Below the pieces are notes generated by a model, which was not told the origin of the DNA, did not search any database, and was given only the letters and a program-made list of their open reading frames with translations. From Salticus scenicus (taxonomy: Eukaryota; Arthropoda; Arachnida; Araneae; Salticidae), in contig OZ005653.1 in assembly GCA_963930645.1 (NCBI GenBank), positions 209,211,496-209,275,495 of the forward strand: DNA of 64,000 bases, read 5' to 3'. This document shows, piece after piece, positions 1 through 12,239 of this stretch. Numbering within the stretch: position 1 is the stretch's first letter; the number at the start of each line of letters is the position of its first letter. A program made the position numbers and the translations under genes.

Positions 1-419
1 CTGGTGGGCTCCATTCAATGGAATACAGCTTAAAAAAAAATTCTGCTATTCTAAAAAGTGCAAATACGCCTAACGCTTCATAAACACAGTTTGAAATCGG
101 CCTTATAATGAAAACCTGTTTGGATGAATAAGAATTAGGCTCTAGTTATTTCTTCTTTGCACCCACCACTGAAACCATCGAAAACCATGAAGAAAATCGT
201 ATTAATTGGAGATACAAATTCTCTGTATTTATGTAAAAGATTTATTATTAATATTCAAAGTTTATTCTGCGTCTCGTTTAATTTTCAGAGATCTCGCATA
301 GTTTTCAAAAGTTTCATTTTGTTTTTGAAAAAGGGTGAGAAATTCTCACCCATTATTTACCTCTAATGAGAACCTTGAAATAAGACTACCTCTTTAGTGC
401 TAATGTTTACGAATAAAAA

Positions 420-651
420 AGGCCCACCAGCGACCGAGCGGTTCTGCGCTCAAAGCTGGTAGACGTGAGGTACCAGGCTCGATCACAGGTCGCGCTCGTC
501 GGCCTAGCCTTTCGGAGTTTTTCGTGGTTTACTCCGAAACTTGTGTAAATACGGGCTAGGACTCCTCAGAAAGACCCCTCGGAGGGCACTCTCCCTCAAG
601 CCTAGGGCCTACAGCAGTCAATCGGCCTTATTCCCAAATCCAATCCAGTCC
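420..651 (+). mobile_element. tRNA-derived SINE with 15-bp target duplication
   Basis: A GC-rich 232-bp island in AT-rich DNA. Near its left end are an A-box-like stretch (GCGACCGAGCGGTT, ~431-444) and a B-box-like stretch (GGCTCGATCAC, ~475-485) at tRNA-like spacing, as expected of an internal RNA polymerase III promoter. It is flanked by GTTTACGAATAAAAA (405-419) and GTTTACAAATAAAAA (652-666), a 15-bp duplication with one mismatch, which marks a retroposed insertion. It codes for no protein and would depend on a LINE for mobility. The specific SINE family was not identified. Confidence 0.75.
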
Positions 652-666
652 GTTTACAAATAAAAA

Positions 667-725
667 TGATTTCGAAAAATAGTTAGATTTTCTTTCACAA
701 AATTCAGTATCGTAGTTTTTATAGG

Positions 726-756
<31 letters not shown>

Positions 757-1116
757 TTTGTTTTTTTAATATGAGAATTGACTGACTTCTTAATTTTGTC
801 AAAAATAGCAAATTTAGATTTTAAAATAGTCTTAAAATAAAATAACTTTTATGCATAGTTTGAACGTTAACAATTTAATCACTGTAAAAAATTTCTGTAA
901 AAATAAAGCACTTTTTTTTTAACATAAATACAGCATAGATTGCTGCAAATTTGTATAGCTAGTTCTGTAAAAATGATTGAAGATTTGTTACTTTACATTG
1001 TGCTGTAAATCGGTATAAAAATTTTTCCAGAAGTCTTTTGGTGCGTATGACAAGATTTATCAACTAGTCAGTTCTGATGTTGACTTTATCTGTTTTTGTA
1101 AAGAAATGACTTTGTA
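667..1116. other. AT-rich stretch, no gene seen
   Basis: AT-rich non-coding sequence with a long poly-A run at about 726-753. I see no other feature. Confidence 0.6.
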
Positions 1117-1190
1117 ATCCCAACGGCGCGGTTGGCAAAGCGCTGGTCTCTGACACGGGTGATTGTGAGTTCGAATCCCGGGCTGCCCAA
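1117..1190 (+). mobile_element. tRNA-like sequence, probably SINE head
   Basis: The stretch has an A-box-like segment (GCGCGGTTGGCAAAGCG, ~1126-1142) and a strong B-box-like segment (GAGTTCGAATCCC, ~1167-1179) about 40 bp apart. The cloverleaf arms pair poorly, so it is unlikely to be a functional tRNA gene. It is more likely the head of a tRNA-derived SINE or a tRNA pseudogene. I found no convincing target duplication, so the limits are approximate. Confidence 0.5.
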
Positions 1191-1339
1191 GACGGCTTGT
1201 TTCGCATGAAAAGTATTAAATTAGTTTTTTCGTGTAAAAAAAAATTAATAAATAAGTGTTTTAGTGTTGTGGGTTTCTCCCTGAACGCATGTGTAATAAT
1301 TGCAAGAAACTTTTTTAAAGCATTCGAGAAACTCAAACT

Positions 1340-2680
1340 TTAACTTTTAATTTTACGGTCAATGCTACTTTTTTTGCAGGTTGGTTGTAAGTTTCATCAC
1401 AACGTAAAATTACTGGCGATACATCATTCATCGTCTAAATGTATTTTTACGGGGTTTGACTGGAATCTCTGGCCCGTAATTTTACTGCAGCATTTTTTAC
1501 AGTGTATTATTAATTTTCTTAAATTTCGTCTAGAATCTTTTTTTTTTTTTTTTCAATGTTATAACCACGAAAAACATCCAAGGATCTTAATTCTATTCAT
1601 AATGCTGCATTTAATAAGCACAAATAATCAACACTTACGATTATTAAAGACATTTTCTAATTAAATCACAATCTGTATGCACATAAAACATTTAACAATT
1701 AGTACTTAACATATGCAATGTATCATTATTAAAGATTATACTGTGAAACCTCCTCAAATATCCACCAGTACCAGATTAAAGGCTATATTCCTTCAGAGCC
1801 AATTTTTTATTCAGAAACTATTACATAATGTAATTTTTCTGGATATAGATGCTGCTACGTTTTAAAAATCTATTTTTACAAAATGTTATATTTATAATTA
1901 ATATCATAAATCATGATATTTTGATTTTTTATAATTTTCTGACACAAAATTCCACTTTATGTGGCCCTGAGATATTGTGATATTCATTATAAAAAATAAA
2001 AAGAAACAAAAGAAACGATTAGAAATTACAAAAAAGAATTATAATTCCAACTAATTCGACATACCAGAGTTTAACTGTGTAACTTAGAAAACATCATTCA
2101 TAGTCAAGTACCTAACTTCTTGAAATTGCGTTTCTTGAACATCAAAAGTAGAATATGAAGTCATATTTGAAAACTTTCAAAAATTTTATCAAAATTAGTT
2201 CGTGTAGAGATATTTGTACTTAATGGAATTTGTGTAGGTAATGCAACATACCCGTTTTTTGTACAAGAAAATATTTAAAAATACTATATTGTGCACCTAA
2301 AATGTACAAAATCTATTATTAAAAAATCTATACGGATATTTTAAACTATCCTAAAAATAGATGCCTGTAATTTCTACACGCATACGAAATAGTTTAAATG
2401 TCGCACATTATTCCTCACAATCATTAGTATTCATAATTCATGCACGATGCATGATTTTTCTTTCTTTATTGTTAGTGATTAAAGAATGAAGACGCAAAAC
2501 CTAGAGCACTTTACCTAAACACATATCAGCGGTTCTACATGGTTATGTAAAAAAGAATTAAGTTAATTGCTTTCTGAATGCTATCTCAATATTATCACTA
2601 TTCATCTTTTCCGAGAACTTTCTCAAGAAAAAGCGAAGTGACCTTTAAAATAGAATTTGAAGCAATTTACCGTAACAATT
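1340..2680. other. AT-rich intergenic stretch, no gene seen
   Basis: No open frame with coding character and no clear transposon ends. It contains poly-T runs near 1538-1552. The short frames here start in and run through homopolymers and do not look coding. Confidence 0.55.
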
Positions 2681-3192
2681 GCTGAGGATGAGGAATTATT
2701 GATGAACAGATTTTTTCTGCCCACTTGTCCATATTGTTGGAAATCATGAGTTCACTCATGCTTGATTCGAGAAAGCGCATCCAACCAAATCTTTTGATAT
2801 TAACCCCAATCCTGACCAGGGTTATCTTATGTTGATAGAGTTTTCTTATTTAACTCTATCTAGTTGTTGGCATAACGAATTTATGTGTAGTTATGAATCG
2901 AAAGTTCACAATATGAGCGGTAATAAAGTATTTGATATTATAAACAAAGAAAATATTTATTTAACTAGAGTTTTTTTTTTTTTTTTTTTTTTTACTTGTT
3001 TGCAACATACTGTGTCCCAATTTCATGGTTATAATAATTTTTTAATAATCAAAATACTTATATAATTTTGAAAACCATATAAGAAAAAAAAACTTATGTT
3101 ATATTTTACTGAACTTCATATAAATAAATCGGTAAATTATAACGTGCATAGTCATCAAGTAAATTTGGATAAATAGTAAATTTCTATAGTTA

Positions 3193-4145
3193 CAGAGGCT
3201 GTTCGCACATTTTTTAGACGATTTTGATGGAGTGTACTGAAACAATTTCACTCTTATTTCGTGTTTTATTTGTTCATTTGATAGCCCTTGTTCTTAACTA
3301 TCATTCTACATCGTAATTTCTATGATAATAATGCTTTTTACAATATCGGAAGAGGTATATTTTTCTACTCCTCTTGAACGGCTTTCCAAAGTCCACAAAG
3401 AGTTGTAGGTCGGTGTTTGGATAATGCTGATTTTAAGAGTCGAAAAACACAAAAATCCAACCCTGATACATCAGGAGATTTAGCAGGAATATCAGTGAAG
3501 GGTATGGTTTTAATTCCCGTTTTTTGTTCCATTTTTTTTCTAGAAAAGCAATTGCGGATTGTGATGTGCGGCTGCTTGTTTTGTCTTGATACAGTTCAAC
3601 GGATTGATAGCATTGTGGATAAAGATCTGGATTTTCATTTTTAAAAATTGGAATTAAAATATGTTCTTGGGAGTATTTAGAGCTGATTTTGACATTTTTG
3701 TCACCTTTTTTTTGCTTTTATCTTGCGCTTGTATGAAAAACCAGTGACAATCATAAATCCTTTAGAAAAACTTTCTTTTGATTCTCTGAACCATGTAGAA
3801 AATTTTTTTTCTCCACTTTTGTGATAATAAATTGATCTTTTTTTTATTACAACCACTTAAATAGACCCAAGATTCATCTATTGTTGCGACATTTTTGCAT
3901 TTTTCTCCTGATAAATGCTTTTCATAACGATTTCACTAAAAACTCTCTTTGGAAAAAGCGGAAACGTATCCTTCCATCCACTGCCTTTTTAAAAGCGCAT
4001 TTTTGCATCTAAACAAAAATTATAAATATCAGAAGATAAATAAAACTTCCAAAAATATAACTGTTTTAAAAATAAAATTCTCCATGCAAACGATTTTTTC
4101 TTACTGCGAAATAAAATCGTCTAAAAAATGTGCGAACAGCCTCTG
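3193..4145 (-). mobile_element. Tc1/mariner-type DNA transposon, decayed
   Basis: Terminal inverted repeats of more than 30 bp start with CAGAGGCTGTTCGCACATTT at 3193 and end with the complementary sequence at 4145. They are flanked by TA on both sides (3191-3192 and 4146-4147), the signature target duplication of this superfamily. The inside, read on the minus strand, encodes transposase fragments (see separate entry). At 953 bp it is shorter than intact mariner elements (about 1.3 kb), so part of the 5' coding region is missing. It is inserted in the first unit of the 0.69 kb tandem array. Confidence 0.9.
3385..3960 (-). pseudogene. Mariner-like transposase pseudogene
   Basis: Broken coding sequence for a DDE/D transposase, the enzyme that cuts and pastes TA-flanked elements. 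On the minus strand three catalytic neighbourhoods can be read in order. A first-aspartate block TIDESWVYLSG lies at about 3855-3886. A second block ELYQDKTSSRTSQSAIAFLE lies at about 3540-3600. A third block DIPAKSPDVSGLDFCVF lies at about 3447-3497 and is followed by RPTTLCGLWKAVQE, typical of the C-terminal end of this class. The blocks are in different frames with stops between them, so no active enzyme is made. The N-terminal DNA-binding helix-turn-helix region is not recognisable. The assignment to Tc1/mariner is firm; the subfamily is not determined. Confidence 0.85.
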
Positions 4146-4313
4146 TATTTATCGGCTAATTTAAAAGTGTATTTTGTTTCTATTGAGTTTTAGCGTAAAT
4201 CAGTCGATGTCAAAAGTATTCACACATTTTTGAATTTAGACATTTTGTCTCATGTTTAAGAAATACTTGATAAATTCCATTGATATTTCCGGGATGGAAA
4301 AAAATATACTATA

Positions 4314-5171
4314 CAGTGAAGCATTGATAATCCGGTATCGGTGGGAAATAGACATTGCTGGATTACGGATTTTTCCGGATTATTGGAGTTCCGAAAATGT
4401 ATATCGAAATCATATCAGTCCTAGCATCTAAAGAAATATTTTTTTAAAGTTAGCTTTATAAAATGCATGCAAACCCTTATCAAAAACGAAAATAATTAAA
4501 ATAACATTTGAAATAAATTAAATTTTTTAAAATAACAATTATAAAACAGTAATACGGATCGTTTATTTTTGTGCAAATAATAATAATAATAATAAAAATT
4601 AAAATATTGATATTAAAACCGGCTTAATAACAAATATGATCAGGAATTTGACATTGCAGCATTCTATTAAATACGTCAGTCAATTTTGTTTGTTTCATTC
4701 TTTTTTGTTTTTCAGTTTGTCGTTGACTGATATGCACGTTCATTAGTTTGTTACCGCTGATGAAATCGTATTTTTCGAATCCTTCTTAAAACTGTTAACC
4801 GAGATTTCGGGTGGTCGTGTTTAATTTGACTTTCGGTATCAGGAATAGGAACGATCTTTTTTATTAATAACTTTTGGATTTGCCATAAAATTACGTTGTT
4901 CTTTTTCGGAATTTTTGCCATCATCCTGATTAATATGTAAAAAATTCACGCTAGTCCGTAAATCAATAAAATAAAATGAAAATCCTTAAACTTTACTAAC
5001 GATCCATAAAAGTTGGCAAGCATGCTGCGAATAAGAAGTTGAGTACTACTACGATTTTCGGACGGAGGTTGGAAAAAAAAAAAAAAAAAAAAAAAATCAG
5101 AAAAAATCATCAGTGCCGGTTTATGGGGGTGTTGCCAAATTATAGAATTCCGTATTATGGAAACTTCACTG
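4314..5171. mobile_element. pogo/Tigger-like non-autonomous transposon
   Basis: The element has TA on both sides (4312-4313 and 5172-5173) and starts CAGTGAAGCATTGATAATCC. Read from its other end it starts CAGTGAAGTTTCCATAATAC, so the inverted repeats are imperfect. This terminus type is seen in pogo/Tigger-like members of the Tc1/mariner superfamily. The 858-bp interior has no intact frame and includes a poly-A run near 5078-5097. It lies in the first unit of the tandem array, a short distance from the mariner-type element. Confidence 0.75.
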
Positions 5172-5356
5172 TATTTATATTATACCTGTGCTGAGGATGT
5201 AGAATTATTGATAAACAGATTTTTTTCTTTCTACCTGTCCATATATTGTTTTTAATTATAGGTTTATTCATGCTCGATCTACAAAAGTTTACCCAAACAA
5301 ATCTTTTTATATTAACCACAATATTCTGACAAAGAGTTACTTTATGTTAATAGGGT

Positions 5357-5400
5357 AATGCTCTAGACTAGTAAATAAGGAATAGTAGCCACTCAGTGTC

Positions 5401-5432
<32 letters not shown>

Positions 5433-6244
5433 TAGCCACCTTTAGATATAAGCATACCGCTAATTAATAAAATTTGCTCTTTTTTAAGCTGATTCTCGAA
5501 ATAGCGGTCGATTGCCGAAATATGTGATTGTTTCTAATCGATGAAAATCTTTAAAGGCATTTTGCAAAATGTACCTTAATTTTGTAGCCTGTTATAGAAA
5601 TAAAGAATCATATCACCGCTAATTGTGGAAATTTACACTTAAAAATGTAAATAATTACTAGGATACGCAATTATTTCATTGTTGATCGATAAAATTCGTA
5701 CTTTTTGAAATCTATTTTTCGAAATAAATAGATGATTTTGAGGCGTATTACTGAAATACGGAATTCTTTTGTCGTAATTTTCCAAAAATTACGCTTTAAA
5801 AGGTAAATTACTGCCGAAATATGTTACTATTTTGCCGTTTTCGCTATTTCTCGGGTGGATAATTATGTTCGTAGAAATACGTGCTGAAAATGAGACGACG
5901 TTTCAGTTTTAGATGGCAAATGCGGTGCTTCATTGCAATCTTTTGAAATCACTATTACTTTCTAAAGTTTAAAAAACAAATCATCATAATAATAATGGTA
6001 AGAGATTCCCGATTCCGTAATTTTTACATGCTATTGTAGTTCCGCAGTTTCCAGCCTCTCCCCGTAGAAATTTCCATGATTTCATACTTGTTGGCAGATA
6101 TGGAATTTTATTCCATGCTTTTGATATTTTAAAATAAACTATAATATGGTCGCCACTTTGGCGGCTAGGATTTTATTTTTCGGATGTCACTTTTAACATA
6201 ATGTTCAGCCATTGACAACTGGCGACCGCTAATCTAGAGCTCTA
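5357..6244. mobile_element. hAT-like non-autonomous transposon
   Basis: The left end reads AATGCTCTAGACTAG and the right end, reversed, reads TAGAGCTCTAGATTAG. The flanks are AATAGGGT (5349-5356) and CATAGGGT (6245-6252), seven of eight matching, which fits the 8-bp duplications of hAT elements. Joining the flanks restores the 0.69 kb unit (…ATAGGGTTTTATTATTTAAC…), which supports the borders. The 888-bp interior has a poly-A run at about 5401-5428 and no coding frame. Confidence 0.65.
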
Positions 6245-7450
6245 CATAGGGTTTTATTATTTAACATTATCTCGTCCCTGAAATAACGAATTTCTATGTG
6301 GTTATGAATAAAAAGTTCTCAGTATAAGTGCTAATAAAGTATTTCATATTATAAATAAATAAAGTTATAACTTAATTAGACTTTCTTTCACCAGTTTTTG
6401 TAACATATCATAACCTAATTTATAATTATAGTCATTTTTACAACTATAATTTTGAAAGGCATGCATAGAAAACAACATTTTCTTGAATTTTACTAAACCA
6501 TATTTAACATATAAATAAATCTACAGAGTTTAAAGTGCATAGGTTTAAAGTGCATCAAAGACTTTCGCCAAACAGTGAATTTCTATAGTTATGAAACTGT
6601 ATTTTGTTTCTGTCGAGTTTTGGCATAAATGCAATCAGAGATAAACGTATTCCCATACTTTTGAATTTAGACATTTTGTACCATATTTAAGAAATATTAG
6701 ACGGATTCTCTTGACAATTAAGGGGTGCAAAAAACATACTACATCTCATCTTATACCTCCATTGCTGAGGATGTAGAATTATTGATGAACAGAATTTTCC
6801 TGCCTATTTGACCAAACACACTATTCGCCAAATAATAAATTTTTATAGTTATTCATAGGCAGATTTGAAAAATGTTTTCTTTGTGTTGAGTTTTTGGCGT
6901 AAATGGCGTCAAAAGTATTCATGCACTTTAGAATTCAGACATTTTGTCGAATATTTAAGAAATACTGGATTCTCTTGAAACTTAAAAGTTGTAAAGAACA
7001 TATTATACTTCATATCATACCACTATTGTCCAGGAAGAGGAACAAATCTTTTCCTTATTAATGAAAAAAAATAATAATTTTGCCCACTTGTCAGCATTGT
7101 TGGAAATCACGAGTTCACTCATGCTTGATTCGAGAAAGTGCATCCAACCAAACCTTTTGATATTAACCCCAATTCTGACCCAGAGTTATCTATATCGATA
7201 GAGATTTATTATTTAACTCTATGAAGTTGTTGGAATAACGAATTCTTTTAGTTATAAATAAAAAAGTTTTCAACATAAAAATTTCTTGATATTATATCGA
7301 TCTCAACATGAAAATTTCATGATATTATCTCAATTTCTTGGTATTATAAGCAATAGAAACCTTATTTAATTAGGCTTTCTTTCTCAATTTCTAACACATC
7401 ATGTCTCAAAAGAAAAAAAAAATGTTACGATAACTTTATTAAAATTCCCT

Positions 7451-8080
7451 TACCTTGAATTTAAGAATATTACTTTCCATCATAAAATGTGAAACTTTCA
7501 GTTGAAAGACTTCTAGATTACAAATTATAAAATGTCATCGCAGGGCTGGCCTGAAATTTTATTATTATTATTATTATTATAAAATCTCTAATTACCAACT
7601 AAATTTAGTTATTTTTGGACTATGAACTCATAATTATGATTTACAGTCATTTTTTTTTTTTTTTTTTTTTTTAAGGTTTTCCCTAGTCTAATCTATAAAA
7701 CACGTAACTTATCGTATAATATGAGCTGAAATTTGGAGGAGGATTGATAACTGGAAAAATAAAAAAAATCAAAACAAAGTATCTTAAAAAAAAAAAAAAA
7801 AAAAACTTTAATTTATTAAAAATGAATTATTTTACTGAGGATTAAATTTAAATGATTTGAATACAAATACATGATTTATTTTTGTCAAATGATATAACGT
7901 TTTAGAGGAACGTCAGAGAACTGGGTTTACTGTTCTAATAGGATAATACCTTAACTCTACAATTTTAACTGGAGCAAATTTTACTCATATAATGAAGAAA
8001 CGTACAATTAACTTCTACACATTATTGTGCACATTATTTTGTGAATATAATCTAAATGTATACTCATATAGGTCACATTC
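7451..8080. other. AT-rich stretch with microsatellites
   Basis: Contains a short (TTA)n run near 7559-7580, a poly-T run near 7651-7672 and a poly-A run near 7786-7805. No coding or structured element is evident. Confidence 0.6.
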
Positions 8081-8215
8081 TGGCGCAGCTTTCGCACAGT
8101 TATTTATGAGCAATAATTTTCCCTTTATTCAATCATAGAGACTTTTTATAAAAGATTGCTGTATAAAAATATTGGTGTAAGAATTGCGGCAGAGTGTGAC
8201 TCCTATTCTCATATA
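8081..8215. repeat. Small imperfect inverted repeat
   Basis: GGTCACATTCTGGCGCAGCT (from 8081) is roughly complementary to the stretch ending in GAATTGCGGCAGAGTGTGAC (to ~8200), and further AT-rich outer sequence also pairs. This could be a foldback MITE, but no clear target duplication is visible. Confidence 0.4.
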
Positions 8216-8311
8216 TAAGAGTAAATTATAAAATATGTCTCAAATGTATTTTAAGTATAGCAGGAGTAAATTTTCTTCATGGCTTTAATGTACTAAATAT
8301 AAATGTTAGTA

Positions 8312-8524
8312 CAGTCGGTAACAAAAGTATCCGAATACTAGCGAAAATTCCTATATAAAAAAAGTACAGTTAATACTGTTTTGTTAAATAAATTCTTGTC
8401 GAATCATGTTCTTAGACTGACTAAGAACATGATTCGACAAGGATTTATTTAACAAAACAGTATTAACTCTACCTTTTTTAAATAGGAATTTTTGCTAGTG
8501 TTCGGATACTTTTGTTACCGACTG
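8312..8524. mobile_element. Palindromic Tc1/mariner-type MITE, copy 1
   Basis: This 213-bp element is a near-complete palindrome that starts CAGTCGGTAACAAAAGTATC and ends with its complement. TA flanks both ends (8310-8311 and 8525-8526). The centre reads TTCTTAGACTGACTAAGAA, so the whole element could fold into one hairpin. It has no coding capacity. Copies of the same family lie at 13664, 15071 and 15993. Confidence 0.92.
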
Positions 8525-8526
8525 TA

Positions 8527-9927
8527 TTTCAAGGTTAATGACAATGTTTTAGTAGAATTACAGCTGAAAGAAGTCTCAGCTTTTTTATATTTAAAGCTGC
8601 AATAAACGTATGCAGGGATCAAGACGTTCCTGTACTTTTACTTGAGTTTTATTACATTACATTCACTATTTCAGAAAAATATTTTTTTAAATAACATTAT
8701 AGCATTAAAACATTTAGGGAAAAATTTCTTTTTAAAAATAGTGGTGACAAAATAATAAATCACAGGTAAAAATATGAGAACGCTGTGACCCCTGTGTGTG
8801 TATTAAGACAAAAATGACAATCGTTTATAAAATATGAATCTTTATTATTCCCATAACGAAGAGAGCGTTCGTAATTAATTTACAACCAGCAGAGGCATCT
8901 AAATATTCACAGTAGGCTTTTGACAAATAAATTAGTTATTCAAACAACTGTACAATTTGATACTGATTCTCATAAAAGTTCATTTGTATAAATTTTCATT
9001 GTTAAAAATACCAGTGGGATTAAGTTTCAACCAATTATCACATTGGTTGCTAACATATGTATTTTCTTTTCGTATAGTTATTAGTTAATTGTTTGTTAAA
9101 TTAATAATATTTAATACTGAAAATACATCATAAATAAATAGCATAATTTTTTTTAAATAAAAGCACCTGGAACAAAAACATTTACATATTTATTTTATTG
9201 ATTGTCTAAAATTTCAGGGAAAAAACACATTTCAACAGAATTTCAATAATTAATTCAAATTTATATTTTCTTATTTAAAACTGTTGAATGTTATTTTTTT
9301 TTCATTGTAAATAAATAGCATTTTGTGTAATTATAAATGAAACATATGATTTATATTATCTGAATGATTATATTACTGAAATCTCCAGTAAAAATTAATT
9401 ATGAAAACTATAAGACTGTTTTAGATGTCAAATTTAATTTGTCAAATATTAAAAGAGATTAATTAGGTAAAAAATAAAAATGAATATGTGAAGTGAAAAA
9501 CTCCTTTATATAAGTTTTAAAGATTGTAATATAATGTTTGAAAATGAATGAGGATCGACTCCTTGAAATGAAATCGAATCCTCAAAATTGGCAGAAAAAT
9601 AGAACACACTTATGCTTATTCGGAGGCAATTCCTTTTTCAGGGGAACAGGCTAAATGTGTATATCTTGGCTCACATTTAAACCATTAAGATTTTCAAGTT
9701 GAATACTTGTGTTAAATTAGATTAAAATATGTTAAAATAATTTATAAAATTTTAAATGTATTTATTTAAACTAGGGATGAGAATTTGACTACACGGGAAC
9801 TTCCATCAGCCATCTTCATCTATTTAATGTACATTAAAACTTGCAAATTTCGACAGTTCATGTGGCACATAACTGACCATACACAAAAATTTGACATTGG
9901 TTTGTAACATGTCCGGGAATATAAACC
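8527..9927. other. Probable 3' UTR and downstream region of the minus-strand gene
   Basis: AT-rich sequence without an open frame, lying downstream of the stop codon at 9928 on the minus strand. It probably includes the 3' UTR; the transcript end cannot be fixed from sequence alone. Confidence 0.5.
9761..9766 (-). promoter_or_regulatory. Candidate polyadenylation signal AATAAA
   Basis: TTTATT on the plus strand reads AATAAA on the minus strand, about 160 bp past the stop codon of the minus-strand exon. Such hexamers are frequent by chance in this AT-rich DNA, so this is only a candidate. Confidence 0.3.
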
Positions 9928-11372
9928 CTAATACTGCGTATTTAGCGGTAGTCTACGAAAGGGTGATTCCACAAAACTGTGCCTATAGTCTCTTGGATCG
10001 ACAGGTAAATCAAAATAACCAGATCTTCTTCGTTCTTCGTTTGGAGGTGGATGATAAGAAGGTCTACTACCGGGATAAGGTTCTACAAACCTTGAAGGGA
10101 AAGCTCTTTCCTGTCTAATGTCCACAGCGCTAGCCTGGCGCTGTCTAGGATACATTTCATGTGGGGAAGACTGTCTCTCTGGCGATCGGAATTGTCTGAC
10201 ACCAACTGGGGAAGAAGAAACAGGACGTGACTCACGGTAAAAGTCCACCATATCCCTCTCTCTCATATGGGACGGTGAATGTCTATCTAAATATCTATCG
10301 TAGTTACCTGAAAACCTCTGTGCTGGACTATGGTGGTCTATTATTACATCCTGTGGAGGAGGTCTTTCCCCGAATATCTGTCGAGGTAATTCCTTATACT
10401 TGGGACGGGGATCAATTACAGGCTCTGGGGCAGGCCTCGCTTTTGTAGGTCTTGGTGAAACTGGATCAATAACAGCAGCAGGGTAGGAAACTGGCCGCGG
10501 TTCTCGATGGACTTTCTTTTCTAAAGGATTACTATGTCTCCTATAAACTACATCAAAATGTTTATAATGCTCAGGTGGAGATGGATGATCTTCTAAATCA
10601 TCTTCCCCAGTTATTCGATATGAATGGTCATAAGGATCAGACCTTCTGGCGTTGGCAACTATCTTGACTGGTGTTCGATTGTGGTGTAAGGGCTCTTGTG
10701 GAGGAATAGGAGGTGACACTGCTCTACGTTCAAATTTATCGACAATGCCTCGGACACCTCTATGAGGCCTAGGGTACCGAAGATCATCTTCTTCGTCTGG
10801 CGAAGAACGACTCCTTCGATCCCTGGGCTGTGGTGCCCCTCCAGAATTGAACCTCAACGGGCGGCGCCATTCATAAGAAGGAACAACTTCATCTTCTTCA
10901 TCGTCATAATCTTCATCTTCATCATGTATGTCAGCTGGCCAGTCTTCCTCGTCATCCGAGCTCGTATCTGGATCGATTTCTTTGCTTTCGAAATCTGGGT
11001 GAGAGGAAACTTCTTGTATAGCCGAGCTGAGGGCCTCGTCAGATCCAATACCACTACTTGACTTATTACTTGACTTGCCTCCAGATGATTTTGCACTAGT
11101 CGAATCTTGAGCTTTTGGGGGAGATTTGCCTCCGTGAACAGCAAGTGGTGGTGCCGTTTTTGTTAGGCCTACTAAATTGTAATTGGTGCTACGTCTGGCT
11201 TCGATTCCTTCTAATTTTCCTTGTCGTCGACTCACAGTATCATAATCCTTAGGAGGCAATAGGATTGGACAGCTGTTGGGATTGTTCAGGCGTTCTCTGA
11301 GTTCGGCTGCTAGAGAGTCGTATAAGTTGGCTATATGCTCTTTTCGGACACCCACATCTCGTTCTGAAGAAC
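9928..11372 (-). CDS. 3' terminal coding exon of an unrecognised disordered protein
   Basis: This is the only convincing host coding sequence in the window. The minus strand shows a pyrimidine-rich tract and acceptor CTTTGCAG just before 11372. An open frame of about 480 codons then runs to a TAG stop at 9928-9930. The first two exon bases finish a codon begun upstream, and the frame then reads SSERDVGVRKEHIANLYDSL, so the exon is internal to the protein and the GTG at 11353-11355 is not a real start. Near its start, about 30 residues in, it has the compact motif LLPPKDYDTVSRRQG, which may bind a partner. A Ser/Lys-rich segment follows, then a strongly acidic Asp/Glu stretch (about residues 125-165). 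A long Pro/Arg/Ser/His-rich tail follows with repeated S-P and P-x-x-P patterns. There is no signal peptide or membrane segment. It looks like the disordered C-terminal half of a cytoplasmic scaffold or signalling adaptor. That is inference; I do not recognise the family. Upstream exons were not found in this window. Confidence 0.85.
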
Positions 11373-11978
11373 CTGCAAAGATAAAAACAACAAATTAAAT
11401 AATAATAATAATAAATGATTGATGATATATTTAAAATTAACTTCAAAACTTAACTATTAAAATGAAAAATAGATAAATAAACTGAACATCTGAAACTATG
11501 ACTGTCAAAAAAAAAAAAAAAAAAAAAAAAATCAGAACGTGTCACACAGATAAAATTCATAAAAAATCTAGGTAGTTAAAATGCAAGTTAACATAGACTT
11601 GTTTTAATTCAAAAGTCAATCAGAATAAAAATAAACAAAGTAATGTAGAGTATGTACTATTTTATGCAAAGTACGCAGTTTTTAAAAAATTCAGTAATTA
11701 ATAAAATATTTTTAATATCCAGAGCATGAAGAACATTTTAAGTCTCAACTTTTAGTGTTTTAATATTGGGATATGAAACTTATCTAGTTAAAATAAATAA
11801 AATACTTATTTCATTATAGAAAACAATAAAGCTTTGAGAAAAAAAGAAAAAAAAAAAAAAAAAAACGTAATTTTTTTCTGTTTCTTTCTTTTCTATTTTT
11901 CAATAAATTATAAAATATTGAGAAATAGAAAAAAAAGAAAAGAAAACCAACTCAAACTTAATTATTTTGCTTTATTTT

Positions 11979-12197
11979 TTATTTCATTTTGCACCCGTGC
12001 TTTTTATTTCCTAATTCAAAATTATACAAAAAAAAAAAAAAAAAACGTTTTCGATACTGTCCATTTCGAAACTGATTATTATTAATATTTTCTTTTTTTA
12101 TTTCATTTTTCACGCGCGCTTTTTAGTTCCTAATTCAAAATTATTAAAAAAAAACTTTTTTGATACTGTCCATTTCGAAACTGATTATTATTAATTT
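11979..12197. repeat. Two-copy ~120-bp tandem duplication
   Basis: The block TTTTTTATTTCATTTTGCAC…CGATACTGTCCATTTCGAAA is repeated with small changes from about 12093. It is adjacent to, and probably part of, the dispersed repeat at 12240-12440. Confidence 0.7.
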
Positions 12198-12239
12198 TGT
12201 TTCTTTTCTTTTTCTTTCCAAAAAAAAAAAAAAAGAGAG

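Larger units (their letters stand above)
2681..7450. repeat. Degraded tandem array, ~0.69 kb unit, with nested transposons
   Basis: A recognisable unit begins with GCTGAGGATG at 2681 and recurs at 5190 and 6764, with a diverged start near 7025. The same internal landmarks follow in order: 'TTCACTCATGCTTGATTCGA', 'GATATTAACCCCAAT', 'TTATTTAACTCTAT', 'TTTAGACATTTTGT'. Three DNA transposons sit inside (3193-4145, 4314-5171, 5357-6244). Removing each with one copy of its target duplication gives unit lengths of about 694 and 678 bp. The third unit is internally deleted (~260 bp) and the fourth is partial. No coding capacity is evident. Confidence 0.8.

Noticed and set aside
11353..11355. GTG start codon for the 475-residue frame
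   Set aside because: A splice acceptor lies just upstream and the frame stays open back to it; a nuclear animal gene is unlikely to start at GTG.
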